Shown: one piece after another, positions 1-8,599 of the stretch
How the letters are laid out: each line of letters begins with the position of its first letter
Position numbering within the stretch: the first letter of the stretch is position 1
Assembly: GCA_017744365.1 (NCBI GenBank)
Contig: JAGIBL010000001.1
Location: forward strand, 248,001-312,000
Direction: 5' to 3'
Source: Nocardioidaceae bacterium
GTDB taxonomy: Bacteria; Actinomycetota; Actinomycetes; Propionibacteriales; Nocardioidaceae
Length of the DNA: 64,000 nt
Program-made: the position numbers and the translations under genes
The notes under the pieces: model-generated
What the model was told of the DNA's origin: nothing
Databases searched by the model: none
Seen by the model: only the letters and a program-made list of their open reading frames with translations

Positions 1-1062
1 ACCATGCAGGAGACGTTCACGGTCAGCAACCAGAAGTCGCTCAAGGACGGCGTCAAGGCCAAGCGCCTCTCCGCCGGGCTGGAGCGCAAGACCGACGTGC
101 TGGTCGGGATCGCGACCTCGGTGGTGCTCTTCGCCGGCGCCCAGCGCGTGCTCGCCGGCGCGATGACCCCCGGTGAGCTCGTCGTCTTCCTGACCTACCT
201 CAAGGCCGCCTTCAAGCCGCTGCGCGACGTCGCGAAGTACGTCGGGCGGATTGCCCAGGCGGCCGCCTCCTCCGAGCGCATCGTCGACGTCCTCGAGGAG
301 GTCCCGACCGTCGTCGACACCGAGGGTGCGATGCCGGCGCCGCGACTGTCCGGCGACATCGAGCTGCGCAACGTATGGCTCGAGCACACCCCCGGGCACC
401 CGGCGCTGCGGGGAGTGGACCTGAAGATCCCCGCGGGCCAGCGGATCGCGGTCGTCGGGCCTTCGGGCGCCGGGAAGTCGAGCCTGGCGATGCTGCTGTC
501 GCGGCTGTGCGACCCGGTACGCGGCCAGGTCTACCTCGACGGCATCGACCTACGGAACCTGACCGTGCGCTCGGTGCGCGACCAGACCGCGGTCGTGCTG
601 CAGGAGAGCGTGCTGTTCGCGACGACGGTCGCGGAGAACATCGGCTACGGCACCACCGACCCGACGCCCGACCAGGTCCGTGCCGCTGCCGTGCTGGCCG
701 GGGCCGACGGCTTCATCTCCCGGTTGCCGGAGGGCTACGACACCGTGGTCGGGGAGCGCGGCGCGACCCTCTCAGGAGGCGAGCGCCAGCGGATCGCGAT
801 CGCCCGCGCCGCGATGCGGCGGGCTCCGATCGTCGTCCTCGACGAGGCGATGACCGGGCTGGACCCGCGCACCGAGACCGAGGTGCACGCGGCGCTGCAC
901 CGGCTGACCGAGGGCTGCACCACCGTGGTCATCAGCCACGAGCCCGCCGCCGCGCTCGCCTGCGACCGGGCCGTGTGGATCGAGGACGGCCGGATCGTCG
1001 ACGACGGCCACCCGCGGATGGTGCTCGCGCGGCGGGTCGGGGGCACCCATGCCGCGGGCTGA
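1..1062 (+). CDS. ABC exporter, fused membrane-ATPase subunit (5' end outside window)
   Basis: This is the C-terminal part of a type I ABC exporter half-transporter. The reading frame is open at base 1, so the first membrane helices lie upstream; numbering here counts from the ATG at base 4. Residues 1-100 are the end of the transmembrane domain, including the typical 'GELVVFLTYL' segment. The nucleotide-binding domain follows, with Walker A GPSGAGKS (152-159), signature LSGGERQ (256-262), Walker B ending in Asp280-Glu281 and the switch histidine His312. The substrate cannot be told from sequence. It overlaps the next gene by 14 bp, so the exporter and the two phosphotransferases downstream are probably one operon. 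Confidence 0.9.
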   Translation, partial: TMQETFTVSNQKSLKDGVKAKRLSAGLERKTDVLVGIATSVVLFAGAQRVLAGAMTPGELVVFLTYLKAAFKPLRDVAKYVGRIAQAAASSERIVDVLEEVPTVVDTEGAMPAPRLSGDIELRNVWLEHTPGHPALRGVDLKIPAGQRIAVVGPSGAGKSSLAMLLSRLCDPVRGQVYLDGIDLRNLTVRSVRDQTAVVLQESVLFATTVAENIGYGTTDPTPDQVRAAAVLAGADGFISRLPEGYDTVVGERGATLSGGERQRIAIARAAMRRAPIVVLDEAMTGLDPRTETEVHAALHRLTEGCTTVVISHEPAAALACDRAVWIEDGRIVDDGHPRMVLARRVGGTHAAG

Positions 1063-2302
1063 GCCGATCCTCGAGGACGCCCAGGTGCCCGGCGCCGCGG
1101 TCGTCCTCGCGCCCGCCCTGCTCGAGGAGTGGCTCGCCGAGCGGCTGCGGCCTCCGTGCGCCGTCGTGCCGCACCGGCTGCGCTACAAGGCCGGGACCAG
1201 CGTGGTCCTGGGCTTCTCGCTGACCACCGGGCACGACGGGCCCACCGAGCGCTGCGTCGCGCGCGCCTACGCCGCCGAGGCCGCGGCCAAGGCCGCCAAG
1301 GACGTGGCGAAGTCGCCGCCGGGTAGCGTCCTCGCCCACGACGCCGGCCTGCGCCTCGTGGTCACGACCATGGCGGGGGACCGGGCGATCCCCGTGCTGG
1401 GCCGGCTGGCCGAGCCCGAGGACGTCGCGCGCCGGCTGTCTCCGGGAGACCCGCGCGCGGTCCGGCTCCGGACGCTGCGGCACAACCCCGGGCGCCGCTG
1501 GGTGGGTGTCCTCGAGCAGGACGGCGCGGCGCCGCTGCTGGTGCGCGCGTACGACGGGCCGGCGCGGATGCGTGCGGCGGCGGAGTGCTACCGCGCTCTC
1601 GGCGGACGCGACGAGGTCAGCGGCCCTCAGGCCCCGTGGCTCGTCGGCCGGTCCCGCCGGCTGGCCGCGATCGCCGTGACGTGGGCCGAGGGCACCGACC
1701 TCGCGAGCAGCGGCACGGCCGGCGACTGGCGGGCCGCGGGCACGGAGCTCGCTCGCCTGCACGACCGGTCGGGCCGGCGGCTGCGTACCCGGCGGCCCGC
1801 GCTCGCCGCCGAGGCCGTGGCCGCCACGTGCGACCAGATCGCCCTCCTGCTGCCGGGTCTGGCCGCCGACGTGCTCGCGGCGGGGCAGGAGGTCCGGCGG
1901 CTGCTGGAGCGGACCGGCGGCGAGGGCGGGGTCGGCGAGGGTAGGGCCACGCACGGCGACTTCTCCGCCGACCAGGTGGTCGTCGGCGCGCGGGCACGGC
2001 CGGTGATCGTCGACCTCGACGCTGCGCGGCGCGGTGCGGCCGCCTACGACCTGGGCTGCCTGGTCGCGACCACGCCGTCCGGCGACACCCGCCTGCTGGA
2101 CGCGTTCGCCTCGGGCTACGAAGACGTGCGTGCCTACCCCGCCTCGGTCGACGTGGCCGTGCACGCCGTGGCGTTCCGGCTCCGCAAGGCGGTCGAGCCG
2201 TTCCGGGACTGCGCGCCGGACTGGCCCGCGCGGGTGACCGAGCGGGTGCGCGCCGCGTGCGCCGCCCTCGACGACCTGCTCGTCACGGGGGCTCGGCGAT
2301 GA
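1049..2302 (+). CDS. Aminoglycoside-phosphotransferase-like kinase, first of two
   Basis: A 417-residue protein with the C-terminal half of the APH/choline kinase fold. The Brenner-type catalytic motif reads HGDFSADQ at residues 302-309, with the catalytic Asp at 304. The metal-binding aspartate region is IVDLD at 320-324. Glutamine 309 stands where the family normally has the Mg-binding Asn. The N-terminal half is diverged and may set substrate specificity, which is unknown. The start overlaps the ABC exporter by 14 bp and the stop overlaps the next phosphotransferase gene as ATGA. This arrangement suggests a coupled export and small-molecule or lipid phosphorylation function, but that is inference. 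Antibiotic resistance is not implied. Confidence 0.8.
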   Translation: MPRAEPILEDAQVPGAAVVLAPALLEEWLAERLRPPCAVVPHRLRYKAGTSVVLGFSLTTGHDGPTERCVARAYAAEAAAKAAKDVAKSPPGSVLAHDAGLRLVVTTMAGDRAIPVLGRLAEPEDVARRLSPGDPRAVRLRTLRHNPGRRWVGVLEQDGAAPLLVRAYDGPARMRAAAECYRALGGRDEVSGPQAPWLVGRSRRLAAIAVTWAEGTDLASSGTAGDWRAAGTELARLHDRSGRRLRTRRPALAAEAVAATCDQIALLLPGLAADVLAAGQEVRRLLERTGGEGGVGEGRATHGDFSADQVVVGARARPVIVDLDAARRGAAAYDLGCLVATTPSGDTRLLDAFASGYEDVRAYPASVDVAVHAVAFRLRKAVEPFRDCAPDWPARVTERVRAACAALDDLLVTGARR

Positions 2303-3426
2303 CCATGGTCGACGGCCTGGTGGCCGCCCTGGAGCCGGCCGGGCTGCGGCTGCGCACCGTGCACCCCCGCGAGCACGGGCGCCTGACACTGGGCCTGACC
2401 ACGGTCGACGGCCAGGTCTGCGCGGCGCAGTGGCACGCCCATGCGGAGCGGACGGCGGCCATCGCCACCGAGCTGCGCGAGCGGTTCGGCAGCAGGGACG
2501 TGCAGGTCCTCGACGAGGGTCGCCTGGTGGTCCAGCACCGGGGTGCCGACCGGCGTCTCGTGGCCCTGCGCGACGTGCTCGGCAGCCCTGGAGCCGTGCT
2601 CGTCTCGCACCGGCCGGAGCGACGGGCGGTGGTGCGGACCGGCCCCACGCGAACTGGCGCGGACCGCTACGTGAAGGTGGTCCGGCCGGGGCGGATCGCC
2701 GAGGTCGTGCCGCCGCCCGGCCTGCACGCGACCGACCTGCGGATCCCGCAGGTGATCGCGACGGACGACGACCAGGGCACGGTCACGATGACCGCCGTCC
2801 GTGGCCGCACGCTGTACCAGGCGCTCGCCGATCCCCGGATCGGCGACCGGGACATGGCCGTGGCCGGCCGCCTCCTCGGAGCCGCGCTGCGGTCCCTGCA
2901 CGCCGGCGACGCCGCCTCGCCCCGCCCCGTGCACGACCGCGCGGCCGAGCTGGCCGCCGCGCGGCGCACGCTCGCCGCGGCGAGCGGGCACGGCCTGCTG
3001 GACGCCGGCGTGTGGGAGTCGCTGCTCGCTGAGGCCGGGGCCGTTCTCGACGCGCAGCCGCCCGCGCTCGCGCTGCTCCACCGCGACCTGCACGACAAGC
3101 AGGTGATCCTCGAGCCCGGCCGGCCCGTCGGCCTGGTCGACCTCGACCTGGTGGCGCTCGGCGATCCCGCCCTGGACCTGGCCAACCTGGCCGTCCACCT
3201 CGACCTCCGCGCCCGGCAGCACCACTGCTCACCCGCGCGGGCGCGGCACTGCCTTGACGGCGTGCTGGGCGGGTACGGCCCGGACGCCGGTCTGCTGGGA
3301 CGACTGCCGGGATACGCCCGGACCACCCGGCTGCGGCTCGCCGGCGTGTACGCGTTCCGCAGGCCGCCGCCGGGCTTGGTCGGCTACCTCCTGCACGGCG
3401 GCGTGGAGACCGTCCCGTCCTCATGA
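2299..3426 (+). CDS. Aminoglycoside-phosphotransferase-like kinase, second of two
   Basis: A 375-residue kinase-like protein. The start is the ATG at 2299, which overlaps the preceding stop as ATGA; an in-frame ATG two codons later is also possible. The catalytic loop is HRDLHDKQ at residues 261-268 and the metal-binding segment is VDLDLVALGD from about 280. As in its neighbour, Gln replaces the usual Asn of the HxDxxxxN motif. Overall similarity to the neighbour outside these motifs is low, so this looks like an old paralogous or functionally paired duplication. Substrate unknown. Confidence 0.8.
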   Translation: MTMVDGLVAALEPAGLRLRTVHPREHGRLTLGLTTVDGQVCAAQWHAHAERTAAIATELRERFGSRDVQVLDEGRLVVQHRGADRRLVALRDVLGSPGAVLVSHRPERRAVVRTGPTRTGADRYVKVVRPGRIAEVVPPPGLHATDLRIPQVIATDDDQGTVTMTAVRGRTLYQALADPRIGDRDMAVAGRLLGAALRSLHAGDAASPRPVHDRAAELAAARRTLAAASGHGLLDAGVWESLLAEAGAVLDAQPPALALLHRDLHDKQVILEPGRPVGLVDLDLVALGDPALDLANLAVHLDLRARQHHCSPARARHCLDGVLGGYGPDAGLLGRLPGYARTTRLRLAGVYAFRRPPPGLVGYLLHGGVETVPSS

Positions 3427-3472
3427 CCGATTTCCGCTAGAACTGTCGGTGGGTGCGGGTCAGACTCGTGGC

Positions 3473-4948
3473 ATGCACGAGACGGCGATGTACCTCGACA
3501 CGGAGTCCTGCTACCGGGCGGTGAAGAGCAAGGACCGTCGCTTCGACGGGGTCTTCTACACCGCGGTGCGCACCACCGGGATCTACTGCCGTCCGAGCTG
3601 CCCGGCGATCACGCCGAAGTCCGTGAACGTCACCTTCTACCCGAGCGCGGCCGCCGCCCAGCAGGCCGGCTACCGGGCCTGCAAGCGCTGCCTGCCGGAC
3701 GCCACCCCGGGCTCGCCGGACTGGGACGTCGCCGCGGACGTGGCGGGCCGGGCGATGCGGCTGATCGCCGACGGCGTGGTCGAGCGCGACGGCGTCGGCG
3801 GCCTCGCCGACCGGCTCGGCTACTCCGCTCGCCAGCTCAACCGCCTGGTCACCGGCGCGTTCGGGGCGGGCCCGCTGGCGCTCGCCCGGGCACGGCGGGC
3901 GCAGACCGCACGGGTGCTCATCGAGACCTCGGCGCTCTCGTTCGCCGACATCGCCTTCGCCTCGGGCTTCGCCAGCATCCGGCAGTTCAACGACACCGTC
4001 CGGGAGGTCTACGGCGCGACGCCGACCGAGCTGCGGGGCCGCCGCGGTCACGCCACGACCTCCGGGGTGCTGGAGACCCGGGTCGGGGTCCGGGAGCCGT
4101 TCGCCGGGGAGGAGCTGCTGGCCTTCCTGGCGCTCCGCGCGGTTCCGGGCATCGAGGTCGTCGGCCCGGACGGTGACCCCGGCTGGTACGAGCGTTCCCT
4201 GGCGCTGCCGCACGGCCCGGGCGTGGTCCGGGTCCAGCTGATCGGCCGGCCGGCGGGGTACGTGCCGTGCTCGGTCGCCCTGGCCGATGCCCGCGACCTG
4301 GCGCCGGCGCTGGAGCGGACCCGGCGGCTGCTCGACGCGGACTGCGACCCGGTCGCGGTCGACGAGCAGCTCGCCGACGATCCCGTGCTGGCGCCGCTGG
4401 TCCGTGCCCGCCCCGGCCTGCGCGTCCCCGGTCACGTCGACGGCGTCGAGCTCGCCGCGCGGGCAGTGCTCGGTCAGCAGGTCAGCGTCGCCGGCGCCCG
4501 GACCCTGGCCGGCCGGCTGGTGGCGTCGTACGGGAAGCCGCTGGAGCTGGCCGGAGACCACCTGGTCACCCACCTGTTCCCCGATGCGGCAACCCTCGCG
4601 TCCATCGACCCGGCGGAGATCGCGATGCCGCGGGCTCGCGGCCGGGCGCTCAACGCGGTCGCCGCCGCGCTGGCCGACGGGACCGTGGCGCTGGACCGCA
4701 GTGCCGACCGCGCCGAGGTCCGGGCCGCGCTGCTCGCCGTCCCCGGCATCGGACCGTGGACCGCGGACTACGTCGCGCTGCGTGCGCTCGGCGACCCGGA
4801 CGTGTTCCTGCCGACCGACGTCGGGGTGCGCCACGCCGCCGAGCGGCTCGGCCTCGACGACCCGACCACCCGGAGCGCGGCCTGGACGCCGTGGCGCTCG
4901 TACGCGCTCCTGCACCTGTGGACCATGCTCAGCGAAAGGGAGAACTAA
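3473..4948 (+). CDS. alkA: AdaA-AlkA fusion: methylphosphotriester sensor and 3-methyladenine DNA glycosylase
   Basis: A 491-residue three-part adaptive-response protein. Residues 13-80 form the Ada N-terminal zinc module with Cys39, Cys43, Cys70 and Cys73; one of these normally accepts methyl from DNA methylphosphotriesters. An AraC-type helix-turn-helix follows at about 90-180. The rest is an AlkA N-terminal domain and an HhH-GPD glycosylase, with the hairpin 'VPGIGPWTADY' and catalytic Asp449 in FLPTD. It therefore probably senses alkylation, activates transcription and excises alkylated bases. A similar fusion is known in mycobacteria. The ATG at 3473 is chosen; ATG 3488 is an alternative. 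It sits one base upstream of the ogt start codon, implying co-expression. Confidence 0.92.
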   Translation: MHETAMYLDTESCYRAVKSKDRRFDGVFYTAVRTTGIYCRPSCPAITPKSVNVTFYPSAAAAQQAGYRACKRCLPDATPGSPDWDVAADVAGRAMRLIADGVVERDGVGGLADRLGYSARQLNRLVTGAFGAGPLALARARRAQTARVLIETSALSFADIAFASGFASIRQFNDTVREVYGATPTELRGRRGHATTSGVLETRVGVREPFAGEELLAFLALRAVPGIEVVGPDGDPGWYERSLALPHGPGVVRVQLIGRPAGYVPCSVALADARDLAPALERTRRLLDADCDPVAVDEQLADDPVLAPLVRARPGLRVPGHVDGVELAARAVLGQQVSVAGARTLAGRLVASYGKPLELAGDHLVTHLFPDAATLASIDPAEIAMPRARGRALNAVAAALADGTVALDRSADRAEVRAALLAVPGIGPWTADYVALRALGDPDVFLPTDVGVRHAAERLGLDDPTTRSAAWTPWRSYALLHLWTMLSEREN

Positions 4949-4949
4949 G

Positions 4950-5471
4950 GTGACCACGACAACCCGTCCCACGACCTCTGGAACCACCGTGCACACCGTG
5001 ATGGACTCGCCGATCGGCGACCTGCGCATCATCGCCAGCGACGAGGCGATCCTCGCGATCGAGTTCTCGCCGTTCCGCGGGCTCGCCGACGGCCGGCCGA
5101 TCGGAGCGCGCGCCGACGACGACCTGCTGCTGCGGCGCGCGGTCGAGCAGCTGCAGGCCTACTTCGCCCGCGAGCTGCGCGAGTTCGACCTGCCGCTGGA
5201 CCCGCGGGGCAGCGCCTTCCAGAAGTCGGTCTGGCGCGAGCTGGTCGCGATTCCGTGGGGCGAGACCGCCTCGTACGGCGAGATCGCGCACCGCCTCGGG
5301 CACACCAACGCCGCCTCCCGCGCCGTCGGGCTGGCCAACGGCCGCAACCCGATCCCGATCGTCATCCCGTGCCACCGGGTGATCGGCGCCAACGGGTCGC
5401 TGACCGGGTACGCCGGCGGGATCGGGCGCAAGCAGACGCTGCTCGAGCTGGAGCAGGACGCCCTGTTCTGA
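4950..5471 (+). CDS. ogt: Methylated-DNA–protein-cysteine methyltransferase
   Basis: Suicide repair enzyme that transfers methyl from O6-methylguanine to its own cysteine. The protein has 173 residues. The active-site PCHRV is present with acceptor Cys141, followed by the Asn/Gly loop 'IGANGSLTGYAGG'. It starts at GTG 4950, one base after the alkA stop, with AGGGAG about 9 bases upstream inside alkA. The tight coupling with the AdaA-AlkA fusion makes a two-gene alkylation-damage operon. Confidence 0.95.
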   Translation: MTTTTRPTTSGTTVHTVMDSPIGDLRIIASDEAILAIEFSPFRGLADGRPIGARADDDLLLRRAVEQLQAYFARELREFDLPLDPRGSAFQKSVWRELVAIPWGETASYGEIAHRLGHTNAASRAVGLANGRNPIPIVIPCHRVIGANGSLTGYAGGIGRKQTLLELEQDALF

Positions 5472-5528
5472 CCCGCGCCACCTGACCTTTGCGTCCGCGC
5501 CCCGGGCCACTGCGCGTGCGTACCGGGA

Positions 5529-5591
5529 CCTGCGAATGTTGCTGGTGGGACTGCCGGGCCGTCCCTCGGTCACACCAGCAACATTCGCAGG
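5529..5591. repeat. Perfect 19-bp inverted repeat between convergent genes, probable bidirectional terminator
   Basis: Left arm 5529-5547 and right arm 5573-5591 are exact reverse complements (core TGCGAATGTTGCTGG), separated by 25 bases. The flanks continue as partial pairing. It lies between the ends of ogt (+) and the merR-type gene (-). There is no U-tract, as is common for actinobacterial terminators. Confidence 0.7.
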
Positions 5592-5637
5592 CCCGGGTGC
5601 GCGTCAGGAGGCACGGCACCAGGTGCGCGTCCAGGGT

Positions 5638-6279
5638 TCAAGAGGACCGCTCGGCGGCGTCGTACCGCCGGGAGAGGTCCTCCTGGGCCATCCGGCGCAG
5701 GGCCAGCAGCACGGGCTCCTGGAGCAGGGTGCCGATGACGACGGCCTCGACGGAGAGGTCCCGGCTGCCGCCCCAGTCCGGGTGCCGCAAGGAGAGCACC
5801 TCGTTCTCGGCGATCGGCCGGATCGAGTGCGCGTACACGTTCAGCATCGGGTCGCTCATCGGGTGACCGAGCTCGTCGAGGGTGTCCAGGGCCCTGGCCA
5901 GCACGAGAACCTGCGGGTGTCCCTCGGCCAGCTGCCAGTCCTGGATCTCCAGCAGCCGTCGTACCCGGGCCAGCGAGGCCTCGGTCGGGGGAGGGGCGTC
6001 GGGGTCCGGGCTGCCCAGGCGGGTGTGCGCGCTGCCGACCGCCTCGTGCCAGGTCGGTGCGGCGTCGATGCCGGCGAGCACGTCGCGGACCGTGTCCAGC
6101 CGCAGCCGGGCCACGTCGGTCAGCGCTCGGATCAGGCGCAGCCGTCGTACGTGGCTCTCGTCGTACGACGCCCGGGTCCGGCCGACGGCCTCGCCGGCCG
6201 GCAGCAGGCCCTCGCGCAGGTAGTACTTGATTGTCGCGACGCTCAGCCCGGAGCGCTGCGCGAGCTCGGCCATCCACAT
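5638..6279 (-). CDS. MerR-family transcriptional regulator
   Basis: A 213-residue DNA-binding regulator. Residues 1-70 form a MerR-type winged helix ('MAELAQRSGLSVATIKYYLREG'). The remainder is a longer effector domain with no cysteine cluster, so it is unlikely to be a metal-thiol sensor. The start is ATG 6279, with ATG 6273 two codons in as an alternative. It is divergent from the membrane-protein gene at 6350, and the 70 bp between them holds a strong palindrome. It probably controls itself and that gene. The ligand is unknown. Confidence 0.85.
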   Translation of the reverse strand: MWMAELAQRSGLSVATIKYYLREGLLPAGEAVGRTRASYDESHVRRLRLIRALTDVARLRLDTVRDVLAGIDAAPTWHEAVGSAHTRLGSPDPDAPPPTEASLARVRRLLEIQDWQLAEGHPQVLVLARALDTLDELGHPMSDPMLNVYAHSIRPIAENEVLSLRHPDWGGSRDLSVEAVVIGTLLQEPVLLALRRMAQEDLSRRYDAAERSS

Positions 6280-6294
6280 GGAATCCAGGGTGAC

Positions 6295-6340
6295 ATTGGA
6301 TAGTTACACTGTCCAATATTGGGGAGTTGAACTATCCAAA
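6295..6340. promoter_or_regulatory. Probable MerR operator with three half-sites
   Basis: Arms ATTGGATAGT (6295-6304) and ACTGTCCAAT (6308-6317) form a 9-of-10 palindrome around a 3-base centre. A third half-site, ACTATCCAA (6331-6339), is the exact complement of the left arm. It sits directly before the AAAGGAG ribosome-binding site of the divergent membrane-protein gene. Assignment to the adjacent MerR protein is by position. Confidence 0.6.
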
Positions 6341-6349
6341 GGAGCTGTC

Positions 6350-6751
6350 ATGTCGGACGAGTCCCGGATCCTGGCGGGGATCCTCTTCCTCTCCCTGGTC
6401 ACCGTCGAGACCGGCGGCCTCTACCTGGTCAAGCTCTGGAAGGACGCAGCGGGCGCCACCCCGTTCCAGATCGGGTTCGCCCGAGCCGGGCACGCGCACG
6501 CCGGGGTGCTGCTGGTCCTGGGGCTGCTCTGCCAGCCGTACGTCGACCAGGCCGGCCTCTCCGGGGGCTGGGAGTGGATCGCGCGCAGCGGCGTGCCGAT
6601 CGCCGCGCTCCTGATGCCGGGCGGTTTCTTCGCTGCCTCGGCCGGCGCGGGCCGGACGAAGCCGAACGGGTTCATCGCGATGGTGTTCGCCGGCGGCGCG
6701 GTCATGGCCGTCGGACTTGCCACCTTGGGGATCGGGCTGCTGACCGTCTAG
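6350..6751 (+). CDS. Four-helix integral membrane protein, divergent from MerR regulator
   Basis: A 133-residue hydrophobic protein with about four predicted membrane helices (near residues 8-27, 45-63, 80-98 and 108-132). It carries a conserved-looking 'RAGHAHAGVLL' segment whose two histidines lie at the start of helix 2. The start is ATG 6350 with AAAGGAG 6-7 bases upstream. I do not recognise the family. The operator just upstream suggests it is the target of the adjacent MerR regulator, perhaps a stress- or effector-induced membrane protein. Its last four bases overlap the end of the convergent coiled-coil gene. Confidence 0.75.
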   Translation: MSDESRILAGILFLSLVTVETGGLYLVKLWKDAAGATPFQIGFARAGHAHAGVLLVLGLLCQPYVDQAGLSGGWEWIARSGVPIAALLMPGGFFAASAGAGRTKPNGFIAMVFAGGAVMAVGLATLGIGLLTV

Positions 6752-6981
6752 TTCGGCAGGTTCTCGGTGCGGAACTTGGCGAGCAGCTCGGCCAGGCGCT
6801 CCTCGTCGCGCTGGGCGGCCGGGAGCAGCAGCTCGGCGATGATGTCGGTGAGCTCGGCGACCCGGCGGTTGAGCTGGCGGTTCTCCTGGACCGCGTTCTC
6901 GAGGTCGCGGATCCGGCGCGGCAGGTTGGCCACCTCGCGGACGTAGCGGCGGGCCGGGTAGCGCTGCTTCTCGGTGCTCAT
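6748..6981 (-). CDS. Small coiled-coil protein paired with LicD-methyltransferase
   Basis: A 77-residue, highly charged protein. Residues 15-55 carry a heptad-like pattern (RRIRDLENAVQENRQL…), which predicts a coiled coil. The ATG at 6981 overlaps the stop of the upstream LicD-methyltransferase gene as ATGA, so the two are translationally coupled. It may be an assembly or scaffold partner of that enzyme. No catalytic motif is visible. Confidence 0.7.
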   Translation of the reverse strand: MSTEKQRYPARRYVREVANLPRRIRDLENAVQENRQLNRRVAELTDIIAELLLPAAQRDEERLAELLAKFRTENLPN

Positions 6982-8534
6982 CGGATTCCTCTCTCGGAGC
7001 CGGAGGTGCCGCCCCAGCGCGCCACCAGGCGGGCGACGCGCGGGTCGGGCTGGTCGAAGAAGTCCTGGCCGGGGGTGACCTCGAGCAGCTCGACGGTGCC
7101 GCCGCGCTGCTCGACCAGAGCGGCGATCTCGTCCGGGTCGACCCGCTGGACCAGGTCGGCCGGCTCGGCCGGGACGTCCACGCCGGTGGCCGCGAACTCC
7201 AGCATCATCACGCCGCCGCGGCGCAGCGCCATCGAGCCGAGCAGCACCAGCAGGTCGCGGGCCTCGGCGTTCAGGCAGCCGACCAGGCCGCGGGCGTAGA
7301 GGTTGACCGGCTCCGGCGCGCGGGCGAGCTCGGCCCCGGTGACCAGCACCGAGCGGCGGTCGTTGAGGGAGAGCGTGGCCACCTCGACGTCGGTGATCCC
7401 GGCCCGGTCCAGCCGCCGCCGGGTCTGCCGCAGGGCGGTGCCGGCGAAGTCGTAGGCGCGCACCGGGTGGCCGACGTTGGCCAGCCAGACGGTGTCGCGG
7501 CCGTTGCCGCAACCGAGGTCGGCCAGCGGAGCGCCCTCGCCCAGGTACTGGTGCGCCCACCGGGCCGCCTCCGAGGGGCGCCACGGCACCTCGCTGCTGC
7601 GGTAGCGGAGCAGCTCGTTCCAGGCGATCACGTCGCTGCGGAAGCCGCGCAGCCAGCCGTCCAGCCGGCGGATGCCCTCGGGCGGGTCGACCGCCTGGAA
7701 CGCCGGGTCCGGCACCCGCCAGCTCGGCCCGTAGAGGAACTCGAGCACTGCCTCGGGGTCGGCCGGCGCGGCCAGCTCGACGCCCTCGAGCACGACGCTG
7801 GAGGCGGGCGTCACGGCCGCGCGCGGCAGTCGTCCGCTGCGGGCGCCGAGCTCGTAGAAGACGCCGCTGACGTGGAACGCGCCGAAGATGTCGATCTGCA
7901 CGTCGCGGCCGTCGTCGAGCTTGTGGAAGAGCTTGAGGTCGGCGCCGGACATCCGCACCAGCCGCCAGCCGCGGCGACGCATCGCGCGCTCCATCGCGTA
8001 GGACTCGCGGATGATGTCGGCCGGGGTGGTGTGCTCGCTGTAGTAGGCGAGGTCGGCGTCGGAGTCGTGGCCGATCATCTTGCCGTTCCGTACGGCGCCG
8101 AGCAGGCAGCCGTAGCTCAGGTGCGCGTCGAACCCGTCCTCGCGCAGGTCGGCCAGCGCCCGGCGGGTGCCCTCGACGACCTGGGCCCGGGTGTGGTCGT
8201 CGGTCTCGGAGAAGACCCGGGTGAGGTGGCCCATCTTGTCGATGGCCAGCGGGTGCCCGTGCTGGTCGCGCAGCTGCAGCGGGGCACCCTCGCCGCGGAA
8301 GGTGACGGACTCGTCGTACAGGGTGGTGCCGTCACGCTCCAGCCGCACCTGCGTGGTGCCGGACAGGCGCTTCTCCAGCAGCTCGGGCCAGCGCACCCGC
8401 CAGCCGCCACGCGAGCGAGAGCCGTCGCGCTCGGGCACGAACGACCAGATGTAGGCGTCGTCGAAGGAGACGACCACCGGGCCGCGGATGCGGCGGGGGA
8501 CGACGACGTACTCGTCGGTGACGGCTGCTGCCAT
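6978..8534 (-). CDS. LicD-like nucleotidyltransferase fused to SAM-dependent methyltransferase
   Basis: A 518-residue two-domain protein. Residues about 136-230 resemble the LicD/fukutin nucleotidyltransferase fold: '[20 protein letters not shown]' (142-161) has the expected LLGAVR and aspartates 157, 159 and 161, followed by DVQIDIFG. Residues 325-510 are a class I methyltransferase with motif [10 protein letters not shown] (339-347). LicD proteins normally decorate cell-wall polymers with phospho-substituents, so the fusion may modify and methylate an envelope glycan. That role is inference. The start ATG 8534 is preceded by a G-rich site, and TATACT on the minus strand (8585-8580) is a plausible -10. 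Confidence 0.8.
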   Translation of the reverse strand: MAAAVTDEYVVVPRRIRGPVVVSFDDAYIWSFVPERDGSRSRGGWRVRWPELLEKRLSGTTQVRLERDGTTLYDESVTFRGEGAPLQLRDQHGHPLAIDKMGHLTRVFSETDDHTRAQVVEGTRRALADLREDGFDAHLSYGCLLGAVRNGKMIGHDSDADLAYYSEHTTPADIIRESYAMERAMRRRGWRLVRMSGADLKLFHKLDDGRDVQIDIFGAFHVSGVFYELGARSGRLPRAAVTPASSVVLEGVELAAPADPEAVLEFLYGPSWRVPDPAFQAVDPPEGIRRLDGWLRGFRSDVIAWNELLRYRSSEVPWRPSEAARWAHQYLGEGAPLADLGCGNGRDTVWLANVGHPVRAYDFAGTALRQTRRRLDRAGITDVEVATLSLNDRRSVLVTGAELARAPEPVNLYARGLVGCLNAEARDLLVLLGSMALRRGGVMMLEFAATGVDVPAEPADLVQRVDPDEIAALVEQRGGTVELLEVTPGQDFFDQPDPRVARLVARWGGTSGSERGIR

Positions 8535-8579
8535 CGAGCTCGCACCCCCTTCGCGACGACTCCTCCATTGTCGAGCGCG

Positions 8580-8585
8580 AGTATA
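8580..8585 (-). promoter_or_regulatory. Candidate -10 element for the LicD-methyltransferase operon
   Basis: TATACT on the minus strand, 46 bases upstream of the ATG at 8534 and just beyond the end of ndgR. No clear -35 is visible, so this rests on one hexamer. Confidence 0.35.
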
Positions 8586-8599
8586 GGTTTACCCGCCGT

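Noticed and set aside
932-2389. Long antisense open frame across the phosphotransferase genes
   Set aside because: Arg/Gly/Ala-rich translation with no recognisable motif; it is a GC-driven shadow of a real gene.
1049-3426. Calling the two phosphotransferases aminoglycoside-resistance genes
   Set aside because: Only the general kinase fold is visible; the context is an ABC exporter operon and the catalytic motif is atypical.
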